Position numbers and translations under genes: made by a program. The notes beneath the pieces were generated by a model. That model ran no database searches. It worked only from the letters and a program-made list of their open reading frames with translations, and had not been told where the DNA came from. Of a stretch of DNA of 64,000 nt, positions 1-8,727 are shown one piece after another. The DNA is taken from positions 11,576 through 75,575 of the forward strand of contig NZ_LGEC01000002.1 in the NCBI RefSeq assembly GCF_001279585.1, read 5' to 3'. The stretch comes from Nocardiopsis sp. NRRL B-16309. Lineage in GTDB: Bacteria > Actinomycetota > Actinomycetes > Streptosporangiales > Streptosporangiaceae. Positions within the stretch are counted from its first letter, which is position 1, and every line of letters starts with the position of its first letter.

Positions 1-617
1 ATGTCGCGGTTGCGCAGGTGGGCGGCCTCGTGCCGGATCATCGCCGAGCACTGCCGGTCCAGGTCGGAGTCACCACGCGCGGCGAGCAGAGTACTGTCGA
101 CGGCGACCGAGTAGCGGCCGAAGGCGCCGAAGGCGCGAGCTCCTTTCGCCGTCCCGAGCGTGACCAGAACCTGGACACGCTCACGCCCACGGTCACCGAG
201 CACCGCCCGAAGGTCGCCTTCGGCCCTCAGGAGCCGAGGATCGTCGTCACGGACGGGAATCGGGCGCAGCCGGAGTCGCAGGAGGAGCGGATAGGCGGCG
301 TACACGACCACGGTGAGGGCGGCCCACACGGGAGCGCCCCCGAGCATGATCACCACGAGACGCTTCTCCTGCCCCGCCGCGCAGGACAGGTAGTCGTCCA
401 GCAGCACCCCGTCCGGAACGGCTCCCGCGTCGGCGCGGGCCCGGGCCGAGCAGGCGGCAGGGTCGAGAATCGATGGGACCCCGGCGAGTTCGAGCAGGGC
501 GACCTGCCAGAGTGTGATGTACATGGCTCCGACCGCCGCGCCGATGATCAGCAAGACGAAACGCAGGCTCGTGGCGGACGGCAGGACGAACGGGTCGAAG
601 CGCGCGTCAGGCCGCAT
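1..617 (-). CDS. Membrane zinc metalloprotease (M48/M56-like), partial at left edge
   Basis: Only the first 205 residues are in the window; the gene continues past base 1. Two hydrophobic segments (about residues 17-42 and 86-113) flank a loop with Cys56 and Cys79, a likely disulfide outside the membrane. The visible part ends in HEAAHLRNRD (residues 196-205), which carries the HExxH zinc site of M48/M56 membrane peptidases. Actinobacterial relatives are often paired with a BlaI-type repressor; here the neighbour is a one-pass membrane protein instead. The ATG start overlaps the 3' end of the upstream gene by 11 bases, so the two are probably co-translated. Substrate unknown. A different HExxH family is possible because the third zinc ligand is off the window. 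Confidence 0.7.
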   Translation of the reverse strand, partial: MRPDARFDPFVLPSATSLRFVLLIIGAAVGAMYITLWQVALLELAGVPSILDPAACSARARADAGAVPDGVLLDDYLSCAAGQEKRLVVIMLGGAPVWAALTVVVYAAYPLLLRLRLRPIPVRDDDPRLLRAEGDLRAVLGDRGRERVQVLVTLGTAKGARAFGAFGRYSVAVDSTLLAARGDSDLDRQCSAMIRHEAAHLRNRD

Positions 618-1122
618 CCTCCTCCCCGTCATCCGGCTTCGAGTCCCGCCCGCCCTCGGCGAGTTCGGCCACCAGTTCGCGCGTGAGCCGCGCCGCGTCC
701 TCAGGCGAGAGCCCGGAGCGGACGGCGTGCTTGGTGATGGCCGCTGCCACGTCGGGGACGCTCGCCGCCGGGAGAACGGGTAGTTCCGTCTCCGGGGTGA
801 GGCGCTTGGCCGCTCCCGGCCGCAGGCGGCGCAGCGCGGCCCGCCACGCCCGGTCCCACCAGGGGCGCAACACGTCGGTCAGCGACCCGACGATCAGCTC
901 GTTGAGGACCGTCAGGACGATTCCGGCGACCACACCGACGGCGACCGCGCCGAATCCCAGAGGGTCGTCGCCCGGGCGGCGCGGCACTGCGCCGCGGGCG
1001 AAGAACTCGTCTCTGACCACGGGATAGTAGGCGGACTCCGCAGGAGCGCATCGAGAGACGACCCGCGCGGCCATACTGTCGATGGTCCGCGGCCGGGGGG
1101 CGTCCGGTGGGACGGCGTTCAT
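607..1122 (-). CDS. Small single-pass membrane protein, partner of the metalloprotease
   Basis: 171 residues, no family recognised. There is one clear membrane segment (about residues 57-80), a basic stretch after it (residues 86-107) and an acidic C-terminus ending DDGEEDAA. The ATG at 1122 is preferred over the longer open frame because GGAG lies a few bases upstream and the upstream codons have no protein-like character. Its stop codon lies inside the start region of the metalloprotease gene, which argues for one operon and a joint function, for example as anchor or regulator. That role is inference from position only. Confidence 0.6.
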   Translation of the reverse strand: MNAVPPDAPRPRTIDSMAARVVSRCAPAESAYYPVVRDEFFARGAVPRRPGDDPLGFGAVAVGVVAGIVLTVLNELIVGSLTDVLRPWWDRAWRAALRRLRPGAAKRLTPETELPVLPAASVPDVAAAITKHAVRSGLSPEDAARLTRELVAELAEGGRDSKPDDGEEDAA

Positions 1123-1309
1123 CGGTACTCCGTGCTCGGGGGGGAGGAGGAGGCGGTCCACATTGTTCGTGTGGCTCCGTAAGGAGCCTAACCGTTTACC
1201 GATGCTCTGTGTGGCGATTCGTGCGTATTGGGTGAAATTCCGGCACAGCACCAGCGCAGTCAGCGCTCGACGGCTTGCCGGCCTGCCTTCTGGCTCCAGG
1301 AAGAAGCAC

Positions 1310-1344
1310 ACGGCCGCCCGCCCCACACGGGGACGGGCGGCCGT
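1310..1344 (-). terminator. Intrinsic terminator of glyS
   Basis: An 11-bp GC-rich stem (1310-1320 with 1334-1344) is extended by a CCCC/GGGG inner helix and lies about 20 bases past the glyS stop codon. There is no strong U tract, as is usual in high-GC actinobacteria. Confidence 0.7.
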
Positions 1345-1365
1345 CGCTTGCTCAGTCGACTGGAA

Positions 1366-2754
1366 CTAGCAGCCGGGCAGGCGCTCCACCAGGTACATCT
1401 CCACCTGGTCGAGGGACACGCGCTCCTGGGACATGGTGTCGCGCTCGCGCACGGTCACCGCGTTGTCCTCCAGGGTGTCGAAGTCCACCGTGACGCAGAA
1501 CGGGGTGCCGATCTCGTCCTGGCGGCGGTAGCGGCGGCCGATGGCGCCGGCGTCGTCGAACTCCACGTTCCAGCGCTTGCGCAGCGCGGCGGCCAGGTCG
1601 CGCGCCTTCGGCGACAGGTCGGTGTTGCGCGACAGCGGCAGTACCGCGACCTTGACCGGCGACAGGCGCGGGTCCAGGCGCATCACGGCGCGCTTCTCCA
1701 GCTTGCCCTTGGCGTTGGGCGCCTCGTCGACGTTGTAGGCGTCCAGCATGAAGGTGAGCACCGTGCGGTCGACACCGGCCGCGGGCTCGATGACGTACGG
1801 GAAGTACCGCTCGTTCTTCTCCTGGTCGAAGAAGGACAGGTCGGTGCCCGAGGCCTCCGAGTGCGTCCGCAGGTCGTAGTCGGTGCGGTTGGCGACGCCC
1901 TCCAGCTCGCCCCACTCACTGCCCTGGAAGTTGAACCGGTACTCGATGTCCACGGTCCGGGTGGAGTAGTGGGAGAGCTTCTCCTTCGGGTGCTCGTACA
2001 GGCGCAGGTTGTCCTTGGCGATGCCCAGGTCCAGGTACCACTGGTGACGGGTGTCGATCCAGTACTGGTGCCACTCCTCGTCACTGCCCGGACGGACGAA
2101 GAACTCCATCTCCATCTGCTCGAACTCGCGGGTCCGGAAGATGAAGTTGCCGGGGGTGATCTCGTTGCGGAACGACTTGCCGATCTGGCCGATGCCGAAC
2201 GGGATCTTGCGGCGGGCGCTCTGCTCGACGTTCTTGTAGTTGACGAAGATGCCCTGGGCGGTCTCCGGGCGCAGGTAGGCCAGGCCCTTCTCGTCCTGGA
2301 CCGGGCCCAGGTGGGTGCGCAGCAGGCCGTTGAACATGCGCGGCTCGGTGAAGGAGTCCTTGGCGCCGCAGTTGGGGCAGGCCAGCGCCTTCAGGCCCTC
2401 CTCGGGCTCGCGGCCGTGCTTCTCCTCGTAGGCCTCGATGAGGTGGTCGGCCCGGAAGCGCTTGTGGCAGGACTGGCACTCGGTGAGCGGGTCGACGAAC
2501 GCCTTGACGTGGCCGGAGGCCTCCCAGACCTCGCGGGCCAGGATGACGCTGGAGTCGAGGCCGACGATGTCGTCGCGCTCCTGCACCATGGAGCGCCACC
2601 ACTGGCGCTTGACGTTGGCCTTGAGCTCCACACCCAGGGGACCGTAGTCCCAGGCGGCGCGCAGGCCGCCGTAGATCTCGCTCGAGGGGTAGACCAGGCC
2701 TCGACGCTTGGCGAGGTTGACCAGTGCGTCCATTGCCTCTGACTTGGCGGCCAT
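1366..2754 (-). CDS. glyS: Glycine--tRNA ligase, class II, single-subunit type
   Basis: Charges tRNA-Gly with glycine in the cytoplasm. The 462-residue length matches the dimeric eukaryote/archaea-type GlyRS found in actinobacteria. The N-terminal part carries the WDYGP signature of this type, followed by two Cys pairs (CQSCHKRF and CPNCG) consistent with a zinc insert. Class II motif 2 is recognisable as FRNEITPGN followed by REFEQMEMEFF. The C-terminal anticodon-binding domain ends normally. The start MAAKSEAMDALV was chosen because family members begin here; the longer open frame has no homology-like sequence. Single gene with its own terminator. Confidence 0.97.
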   Translation of the reverse strand: MAAKSEAMDALVNLAKRRGLVYPSSEIYGGLRAAWDYGPLGVELKANVKRQWWRSMVQERDDIVGLDSSVILAREVWEASGHVKAFVDPLTECQSCHKRFRADHLIEAYEEKHGREPEEGLKALACPNCGAKDSFTEPRMFNGLLRTHLGPVQDEKGLAYLRPETAQGIFVNYKNVEQSARRKIPFGIGQIGKSFRNEITPGNFIFRTREFEQMEMEFFVRPGSDEEWHQYWIDTRHQWYLDLGIAKDNLRLYEHPKEKLSHYSTRTVDIEYRFNFQGSEWGELEGVANRTDYDLRTHSEASGTDLSFFDQEKNERYFPYVIEPAAGVDRTVLTFMLDAYNVDEAPNAKGKLEKRAVMRLDPRLSPVKVAVLPLSRNTDLSPKARDLAAALRKRWNVEFDDAGAIGRRYRRQDEIGTPFCVTVDFDTLEDNAVTVRERDTMSQERVSLDQVEMYLVERLPGC

Positions 2755-2947
2755 GGGTGACTCTCCATCCGGCTGGCGGTCGGTGGATCGCGGTGCGCGA
2801 TACATCGTTGTGGTCGGGGCGCGAAACGCATGACGAACCAGGGAGTGGCACGTCAGGCGGCCGCGTCCACCCAGGCTAGAGCACGCGGGGACCCTGGTGC
2901 GCACGATTTCCCACGTGGCCCGGGGGCCTGGCGACCCCGCGGTCCGC

Positions 2948-3244
2948 TCAGCCTCGGGACCCGCCGCTGGTGAGGAGCTCGAAGGCGGTCGGTTCGTCGA
3001 TGGCGCGGGAGAGCAGCGGAACGGCGTGGACCTTGACGTCGAAGTCGGAGAGCGCCCGGCGGTAGAACCCGGCCCCCTCCCACTCGGTGACCACGGTCCA
3101 CAGCGACGGATCGTCGGCGGCCCTGCCCAGCCGGTGTCCCAGGAAGCCGGGACGGCGGGAGAGCACCTCGACCGCGACCGCGGCGTCGGACTGGAAGGCC
3201 TCGGTGTCGGCCTCGGGCACTGAGTAGCGGGTGATGACGATCAC
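2948..3244 (-). CDS. Antibiotic biosynthesis monooxygenase (ABM) domain protein
   Basis: 98 residues with the ferredoxin-like dimeric ABM fold pattern: an initial strand MIVITRYSVP, a helix with EAFQSDAAVAVEVLSRRPGF, then LWTVVTEWEG and a final FELL strand. Family members are either cofactor-free oxygenases or small stress proteins; nothing nearby indicates a biosynthetic cluster, so a housekeeping or detoxifying role is as likely. GTG start. It stands alone between glyS and the glycerophosphotransferase gene, all on the minus strand, but the long gap to glyS suggests separate transcription. Confidence 0.75.
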   Translation of the reverse strand: MIVITRYSVPEADTEAFQSDAAVAVEVLSRRPGFLGHRLGRAADDPSLWTVVTEWEGAGFYRRALSDFDVKVHAVPLLSRAIDEPTAFELLTSGGSRG

Positions 3245-3328
3245 GCCACCATTCTGGCCTACCCGGCGGACCCGCGGCGCCGGAACGGGGCGGCGCGGAC
3301 GGCCGCCGCCGCGATCGTCCCCGCGGGC

Positions 3329-3363
3329 GGTGCGGGCCCGGGCGCGCGGCCCGGGCCCGCACC
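3329..3363 (-). terminator. Intrinsic terminator of the glycerophosphotransferase gene
   Basis: Perfect 14-bp inverted repeat (3329-3342 with 3350-3363) with a 7-base loop, beginning 5 bases past the stop codon at 3368. Confidence 0.85.
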
Positions 3364-3367
3364 GTGG

Positions 3368-6300
3368 TCAGTCCTTGCCGAACACCCGGTCCACGACGCG
3401 CTCGGCGGCGTGGCCGTCGTCCAGGGGGCAGAACTGGTCCACGAACGACCGGTAGGTGCCCCGGTGCTCCTCCGCGACGCGGTCGATGTCCAGCAGGGCT
3501 CCGATGACGTCGTCGGACCGGGTCAGCAGCGGGCCGGGCGCGGTCTCCTCGAAGTCGAAGTAGAACCCGCGCAGGTTGTCCCGGTAGCTCTCCAGGTCGT
3601 AGGTGAAGAAGAGCATGGGCCGCCCGGTGTTGGCGAAGTCGAACATCATCGACGAGTAGTCGGTGACCAGGACGTCGGTGACCAGGAACAGCTCCATGAT
3701 CTCCGGGTACAGGGACACGTCGTACACGAAGTCCTCGCCCACGATCGGGACGCTGTCCACGACCCTCGGGTGGCGGCGGACCAGCAGGACGTGGTCGTCG
3801 CCCAGCGCCTCGTACATCCGCCGCAGGTCCAGGTGCAGGTCGAGCTTGTGCTTGCCGCGCGTGTAGTACTTGTCGTCCCGCCAGGTGGGCGCGTAGAGCA
3901 CGACCTTCTTGCCCTCGGGCAGGCCGAGCCGGCGCCGTGTCCGCTCCGCGACGGCCTCCGCGTCGGGCGAGAAGAAGATGTCGTTGCGCGGGTAGCCGGT
4001 CTCCAGGATCTCGCCCTCGAACCGGAAGGCGCTGCGCAGGATGGGCGTGGCCCAGGGGCTGGGCGAGACCAGGTAGTCCCACTGCCGGGTCTCCCACGCG
4101 AGCTTGTCGAAGTAGTCGCGGGACTTGCCCCGGATGTTCTCGACGTCGAAGCCGATCCGCTTGAGCATCGACCCGTGCCAGGTCTGGACGACCACCTGGT
4201 CGGGGCGGCGGTGGAACCACGCCGGCTGGCGCGAGTTGGACACCAGGTAGCGGCTGCGGGCCAGGGCCTCGTAGTACTCCCGGCCCCGGTGGCGCACGGG
4301 TTCCAGGTCCGCGGGCGGTCGCACCTGCCCGTCGGCGACCAGCCAGGACATCGGGTAGTCGGCCCAGCGCTCGCGCCCGCGCAGCTCGGCGTAGATGCTC
4401 TGCGGGCTGTCGGAGTACTGGCGCCCGGTGTAGCTGTCGAACAGGACGCCCTCCACGACCGGCTCGTGGCGCTGGGCACGGTAGAAGGTCTCGCGCAGCT
4501 CGCGCTGGGCGAAGGCGCCGCGCTCGGAGGGGTGCAGGTCCGTGCCGACCCGCAGGACCGGCAGGCCGTGGCCCTTGTAGGAGAGCGTGTAGGTGCGCTC
4601 GGAGGTCTGCAGCGCCAGGGGCAGGTGCGAGATGAGGTCCTCGGCGAACTCCACGCCGACGTCGGTGGCCTCCTGCCCGTCGCCGCCGAGCACCCGTCCC
4701 CACAGCTGGTAGCCGCCCGCGGCCAGGGACAGCTCACCGGACAGGGTGGGGACGTCGGCGGGCGCGAACTCGGCGGTGAAGCGGCTTCCGGAACGCTTCA
4801 CCTCCAGCGGGTGCTCCTCGTCGCGGCCGTGCGCCCTGGCCACGAGCCGCAACTCGGCGTCGGCGGTGAAGTCGCCCCGCAGGACGAGCCGGCGGCCCTC
4901 CCAGGCGGCCTCCTCGACCACGGGGCGCGCGTGCCCCGCGCGCAGCGCGAGGTGGCCGGTCGGCGTGCGCTGCACGGCCAGCTCCTGGTGGGAGCCCCCC
5001 GCGGCGTAGGTGCGCCCGTGGACGGTGTCCGGCAGGACCGGCGCGACGCTCTCCTGGTCGGGGGTGACCAGGTGGGCGTCCCACACCTCCTGGCGGATCA
5101 CGCCGCCGCACTCGGCGACGCTCCGGTCGAGCAGGTCGGCGGCGCGCACCCGGGCGCTCACCCGCCCGCCGTGCACCGTCAGCGGGTAGCTGAGTACGGC
5201 GGTCCCGGGCCGGCGGACCAGGCGCAGCTCGGTCGCCCGGGCTGCGGGCGGCGACACCAGTTCGCCGTCCAGTTCGAGCTGCCCCGTACCGGCGTCGTAG
5301 CGGTGGTCGGTGATCCGTGCGCGGGAGGGTTCGACGGCGACGATCAGGTGGCGGTCCCTGTTCCAGCGGGGCCGGACCCAGAGGTCGTCGTCGATCTGGT
5401 GGTAGCCGGGCCGCTCCGGGGGTCCGGCGACCGGGTTGCCGATGATCCTGCGGCGGGCCAGGCCGCGGTTGACCACGACCAGCTCGACCTTCCAGTCCCC
5501 GGGCTCCCAGCGCCCGCCCGTCCGCAGGCGGCGGGGGTCGACGATCACCGTGAACCCGCCGTAGTCGTGGCGGGCGGCGTCGACCAGGTCCGGGAGGCGG
5601 TACTCCGCGGCCAGGCGGGTGTGCACGGGGAGCCTGACCCGGCGGCGGGTGGAGGTGTTGACGGCGAACGCGACCACGTGCTGCTGCCAGCGCTTTCGGG
5701 CGCGCAGGTGCTGGATGCCGACACGGCCGCTGATGTGCAGGCGGCCGTCCTTCCAGTGGACGTCCTCGGTCTTCTGGCGGACCCTGAGCTCGTCGTCGAG
5801 CCGGTAGACGTCGCGAGGCACGGCCTTGGCGGGGTCGGTGGCGTCGAAGAAGGGATAGCGGATGTAGTAGCCCAGCCCGCGCCGGACCACGTTCGCCTTC
5901 TTGATCTCCACGCTCTTGGCGAAGGTCGCGACCTCCAGGAGGTCGTCCACGCGCCGCTTGCGCACCAGGTGGTACAGGAGGCGGTCCAGGACGCCCAGGC
6001 CGCGCAGCAGGCGCGGGGACACGTGGTCCAGGTAGGTGTTGAGCAGGTCGAAGACGAGCTCGCGGACCTCCTCGTCGGCGTCGTCCAGGCGCAGCAGCAG
6101 CTGGCGGAGCTCGCCCTGGAGGAGGGGGCGGTCCCAGAGCTGCCGGTCGGCGGTGCTCAGGCTGGCGGCCAGGACGCCCATGGCGTGCAGGCGACGGGTG
6201 AGGGCCTGCGGTTCCAGGGGGACGGGGGCGGTCTCGCGCTGGCGCTTGAGCAGCACGGTGGCCGGCAGGACGTCGACGGCGGCGGCCGCCAGGACGGCGC

Positions 6301-7057
6301 GGCGCAGGCCCAGGCCCGCGTCCTCGGGAGCGAGCCCGTGGTCGGTGAGGGAGTTCCAGAACGCCCGGAGCCAGAGCTTGTTGCCCAGGGCGGTGTCCGA
6401 CACCAGACCGTGGACGGCGCGGGGGTCCTCCGCCACACGGTGCTTGCCGCAGAGCTTGCGGTGGAACCTGGAGGGGGTGGCGCCGAGCTCGCTGAACCGG
6501 TGGACGTTGCCCACGACCAGGTCCGAGCGGGTGTCGGCGGCGCTGGCGGCGAGGTAGGACACCGCGTACCCGGTGAGCGCGTCACCGCCGTCCAGGAAGA
6601 GCAGGTGGGTGCCCGTGGCCGCGGCGGCACCGCGCACGCGGGCCGAGGGGTGGTCCGGCACGGGAGCGGTGTCCGGGAGCACGACCGAGAGCCCGGGCGG
6701 CGGCGCGGCGGCGAAGGCCCGGGCGACGGCCAGCGCGTCCGCGCGCGTGTCCTGGACCGTCTCGTCACCCTGGTCGGCGTCCTCGCCCTGGTCGGAGGTG
6801 TCGCTCTCCTCCGCGCCGTCGTCGTCGCCGGAGAGGTCGACGTCCGCGTCCTCCGCCGAGGAGTCGGAGGAGCGGGGGTCCTCACCGGTCGCGGCACGGA
6901 CCGGGACGAGGACGACCTCGAACCCCGGCGCGGGATCGGTCGCGGCGCCGCCGCCCCCGTCGCGCTGGCGGGCCAGGGAGTCGAGGCAGTTCTGCAGATG
7001 GGGCTCGGTGACGTCGAACGTCACGATGACTGTGGGTTCGGGCACGGAAGAAGACAC
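3368..7057 (-). CDS. Bifunctional glycosyltransferase / CDP-glycerol:glycerophosphotransferase (teichoic acid polymerase type)
   Basis: 1229 residues, probably a membrane-associated enzyme that builds a poly(glycerol phosphate)-like wall polymer. The N-terminal third resembles a family 2 GT-A glycosyltransferase, with a diverged donor-site strand (LLFLDGGDAL). A middle region of beta-rich repeats follows. The C-terminal 350 residues are a TagF-type CDP-glycerol glycerophosphotransferase: QTWHGSMLKR near residue 957, YAPTWRDD near 1057 and VTDYSSMMFDFA near 1134, with the catalytic-type His and conserved Asp/Ser pattern. A very acidic insert (about residues 58-105, rich in D and E) interrupts the N-terminal domain. 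GTG start at 7057; a second GTG four codons later is equally possible. Single gene. Wall glycopolymers of this kind are known from Nocardiopsis and relatives; the exact polymer is not deducible. Confidence 0.85.
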   Translation of the reverse strand: MSSSVPEPTVIVTFDVTEPHLQNCLDSLARQRDGGGGAATDPAPGFEVVLVPVRAATGEDPRSSDSSAEDADVDLSGDDDGAEESDTSDQGEDADQGDETVQDTRADALAVARAFAAAPPPGLSVVLPDTAPVPDHPSARVRGAAAATGTHLLFLDGGDALTGYAVSYLAASAADTRSDLVVGNVHRFSELGATPSRFHRKLCGKHRVAEDPRAVHGLVSDTALGNKLWLRAFWNSLTDHGLAPEDAGLGLRRAVLAAAAVDVLPATVLLKRQRETAPVPLEPQALTRRLHAMGVLAASLSTADRQLWDRPLLQGELRQLLLRLDDADEEVRELVFDLLNTYLDHVSPRLLRGLGVLDRLLYHLVRKRRVDDLLEVATFAKSVEIKKANVVRRGLGYYIRYPFFDATDPAKAVPRDVYRLDDELRVRQKTEDVHWKDGRLHISGRVGIQHLRARKRWQQHVVAFAVNTSTRRRVRLPVHTRLAAEYRLPDLVDAARHDYGGFTVIVDPRRLRTGGRWEPGDWKVELVVVNRGLARRRIIGNPVAGPPERPGYHQIDDDLWVRPRWNRDRHLIVAVEPSRARITDHRYDAGTGQLELDGELVSPPAARATELRLVRRPGTAVLSYPLTVHGGRVSARVRAADLLDRSVAECGGVIRQEVWDAHLVTPDQESVAPVLPDTVHGRTYAAGGSHQELAVQRTPTGHLALRAGHARPVVEEAAWEGRRLVLRGDFTADAELRLVARAHGRDEEHPLEVKRSGSRFTAEFAPADVPTLSGELSLAAGGYQLWGRVLGGDGQEATDVGVEFAEDLISHLPLALQTSERTYTLSYKGHGLPVLRVGTDLHPSERGAFAQRELRETFYRAQRHEPVVEGVLFDSYTGRQYSDSPQSIYAELRGRERWADYPMSWLVADGQVRPPADLEPVRHRGREYYEALARSRYLVSNSRQPAWFHRRPDQVVVQTWHGSMLKRIGFDVENIRGKSRDYFDKLAWETRQWDYLVSPSPWATPILRSAFRFEGEILETGYPRNDIFFSPDAEAVAERTRRRLGLPEGKKVVLYAPTWRDDKYYTRGKHKLDLHLDLRRMYEALGDDHVLLVRRHPRVVDSVPIVGEDFVYDVSLYPEIMELFLVTDVLVTDYSSMMFDFANTGRPMLFFTYDLESYRDNLRGFYFDFEETAPGPLLTRSDDVIGALLDIDRVAEEHRGTYRSFVDQFCPLDDGHAAERVVDRVFGKD

Positions 7058-7395
7058 CCTCCGAAGGGTCCGTCGCTACGGGCAACGTGCGGACACGACG
7101 CGGTCCGCGTTGTCAGTGGGGTACCCACCGAATGTAGAGGATCCCTGACCCAACGTGCGCCGCGAGGGGCACGTACCTGGTGGGAGAGCCGACACCGCGA
7201 CGCGCACCGGTCCGGATTCCGCGCGACGGGTGTCCACGGAGGGCCCCGCACTCCTAACATGTCACAGGAACGCACAGCGGCTCACCCCCGGCCGCGCCCG
7301 GGGCCCGCTGGACAACCGATCACGGCCCCGGAGGCGGGTCGCGCACCCCCGGTGCGGGCGAGTCCTCGACGGTGGCGGACTGCGGAACGGACGGC
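7058..7395. other. Divergent intergenic region
   Basis: 338 bases between the glycerophosphotransferase gene (minus strand) and the small membrane protein gene (plus strand). It must hold both promoters, but I find no convincing -35/-10 pair, repeat or RNA structure. Confidence 0.5.
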
Positions 7396-7764
7396 ATGGC
7401 CCCTCCCGAACACGGCGACGAACAGCGGCCCGTCCCCGGCCGCCCCCTCCCCGACGGCGAAGCGTTCTACACCCCCGGTGCCGGCCGGCTGCGCGCGGCG
7501 GTGGAGCGGCGCAGTGCCGTCCCCCTCGTGTGGCTGCACCGGCAGCCGCGGTGGCTGCCACCCGTGGCGCTGGGCGCCCTGTTCATCGCGGGCCTGATGG
7601 CCCCGGGCCCGGTGGGCGGCCTGTGCCTGCTCGCGGTGGCGGCGTTCTTCTCCTGGCTGGCGTTCCTGACCTGGCCCGAGCTGGACCGCCGGCAGCGGGT
7701 GCCGCGCGTGATCATGGTGGTGGTCGTGCTGGTGCTGACGGTGGCGCGCTTCCTGGGGTTCTGA
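7396..7764 (+). CDS. Small membrane protein, DUF6703-like
   Basis: 122 residues. The N-terminal half contains the stretch FYTPGAGRLRAAVERRSAVP followed by WLHRQPRWLPP, then two hydrophobic segments (GALFIAGLMAPGPVGGLCLL and IMVVVVLVLTVARFL). This layout is typical of a small actinobacterial family of unknown function, often labelled DUF6703. ATG 7396 has a GGAACGGA element upstream; an in-frame GTG at 7372 is possible. It sits directly upstream of the zinc transporter promoter but has no zinc-related motif. Confidence 0.6.
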   Translation: MAPPEHGDEQRPVPGRPLPDGEAFYTPGAGRLRAAVERRSAVPLVWLHRQPRWLPPVALGALFIAGLMAPGPVGGLCLLAVAAFFSWLAFLTWPELDRRQRVPRVIMVVVVLVLTVARFLGF

Positions 7765-7834
7765 ACTCGGGTTCTCCTGAGTCCCGAGGTGCGCGGCGGC
7801 GGGCGGCGGCGGGCGCCGACCCGTTCGTCGCGTT

Positions 7835-7870
7835 TTGACAATCATTTTCGTTTTCGGCATACTGGGCAGG
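7835..7870 (+). promoter_or_regulatory. znuC promoter with overlapping Zur box
   Basis: A consensus -35 (TTGACA, 7835-7840) is followed after 17 bases by a -10-like CATACT (7858-7863). This puts the predicted transcription start at or next to the GTG of znuC at 7870, so the mRNA is probably leaderless. Between the two hexamers lies an AT-rich element, TGACAATCATTTTCG, resembling the actinobacterial Zur operator. Zur bound here would block RNA polymerase when zinc is plentiful. Confidence 0.75.
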
Positions 7871-8727
7871 TGTCTGACCAGTTCACGGGGACCGCGGTCG
7901 GCGATCCCGACGCACCGCCCGCCTTCCGGATCACCGACGCCGTCGTGGGCTATGACGGCGCGCCGGTGCTCGACGGCGTGGACCTCGACATCCCCGTGGG
8001 CCAGACGATCGCCGTCATGGGCCCCAACGGGTCGGGCAAGTCCACGCTCATGCGCGCGATGCTCGGCATCGCACCGCTCTCCGCCGGACGGATCCTGGTC
8101 CACGGCACACCGCTGCGGCGCTTCCGCGACTGGCGCCGGATCGGCTACGTGCCCCAGCGGCTCACCGCCGGGGGCGCGGTCCCCGCCACGGTCCGCGAGA
8201 TCGTCGCCTCGGGCCAGGTCGCCTCGCGGCGGCTGCTGTCGCTGCCCACGCGCTCCGACCGGGCCGCGATCGACGAGGCGCTGGAGACCGTCGGCCTGGC
8301 CGACCGGGCGCGCCACTCCGTCCGCGAGCTCTCCGGCGGCCAGCAGCAGCGCGTGCTCATCGCCCGCGCGCTGGCCGGGCGGCCCGACACCTTCGTCATG
8401 GACGAGCCCATGGCCGGCGTCGACGCCGAGAACCAGCGGGAACTGGCGCGCACCATCGACCACCTGCGCGGCACCGGGGCCACCGTCGTGCTGGTCCTGC
8501 ACGAGCTGGGCCCGCTGGAGGACGTCATCGAGCGCTCCGTCGTCCTGGACGGCGGCCGGATCGGGCACGACGGGCGCCGGGCACCCGCCGCCACCGGTGC
8601 CTGCGCGCGCCCCGGGCACGAGCACCAGCACCCCCACCCCGACCCCAACGACCCCGACCCGCGGGCGACCGGCGCCGAGGCCGCGCCCGCGGACCTGATC
8701 CGACTCGAGGTGCCCGGCAGTGACTGA
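7870..8727 (+). CDS. znuC: Zinc/manganese-type ABC transporter ATP-binding protein
   Basis: 285 residues; energises uptake of divalent metal, most likely Zn2+. Walker A is GPNGSGKST, the signature is LSGGQQQR, and the Walker B region reads TFVMDEPMAGVD, followed by the switch His in LVLHELGPL. The C-terminal tail carries a His-rich run, GHEHQHPHP, that could bind zinc. GTG 7870 coincides with the predicted transcription start. It overlaps znuB by 8 bases and is followed by zur, so zinc control of the operon is likely. The substrate-binding lipoprotein (znuA) is absent from this operon and must be encoded elsewhere. Confidence 0.9.
   Translation: MSDQFTGTAVGDPDAPPAFRITDAVVGYDGAPVLDGVDLDIPVGQTIAVMGPNGSGKSTLMRAMLGIAPLSAGRILVHGTPLRRFRDWRRIGYVPQRLTAGGAVPATVREIVASGQVASRRLLSLPTRSDRAAIDEALETVGLADRARHSVRELSGGQQQRVLIARALAGRPDTFVMDEPMAGVDAENQRELARTIDHLRGTGATVVLVLHELGPLEDVIERSVVLDGGRIGHDGRRAPAATGACARPGHEHQHPHPDPNDPDPRATGAEAAPADLIRLEVPGSD

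Noticed and set aside
3410..7597. 1395-codon open frame on the plus strand opposite the glycerophosphotransferase gene
   Set aside because: Composition is the usual GC-rich shadow (Val, Gly, Ala, Arg runs), no domain is recognisable, and the opposite strand encodes a clear enzyme.
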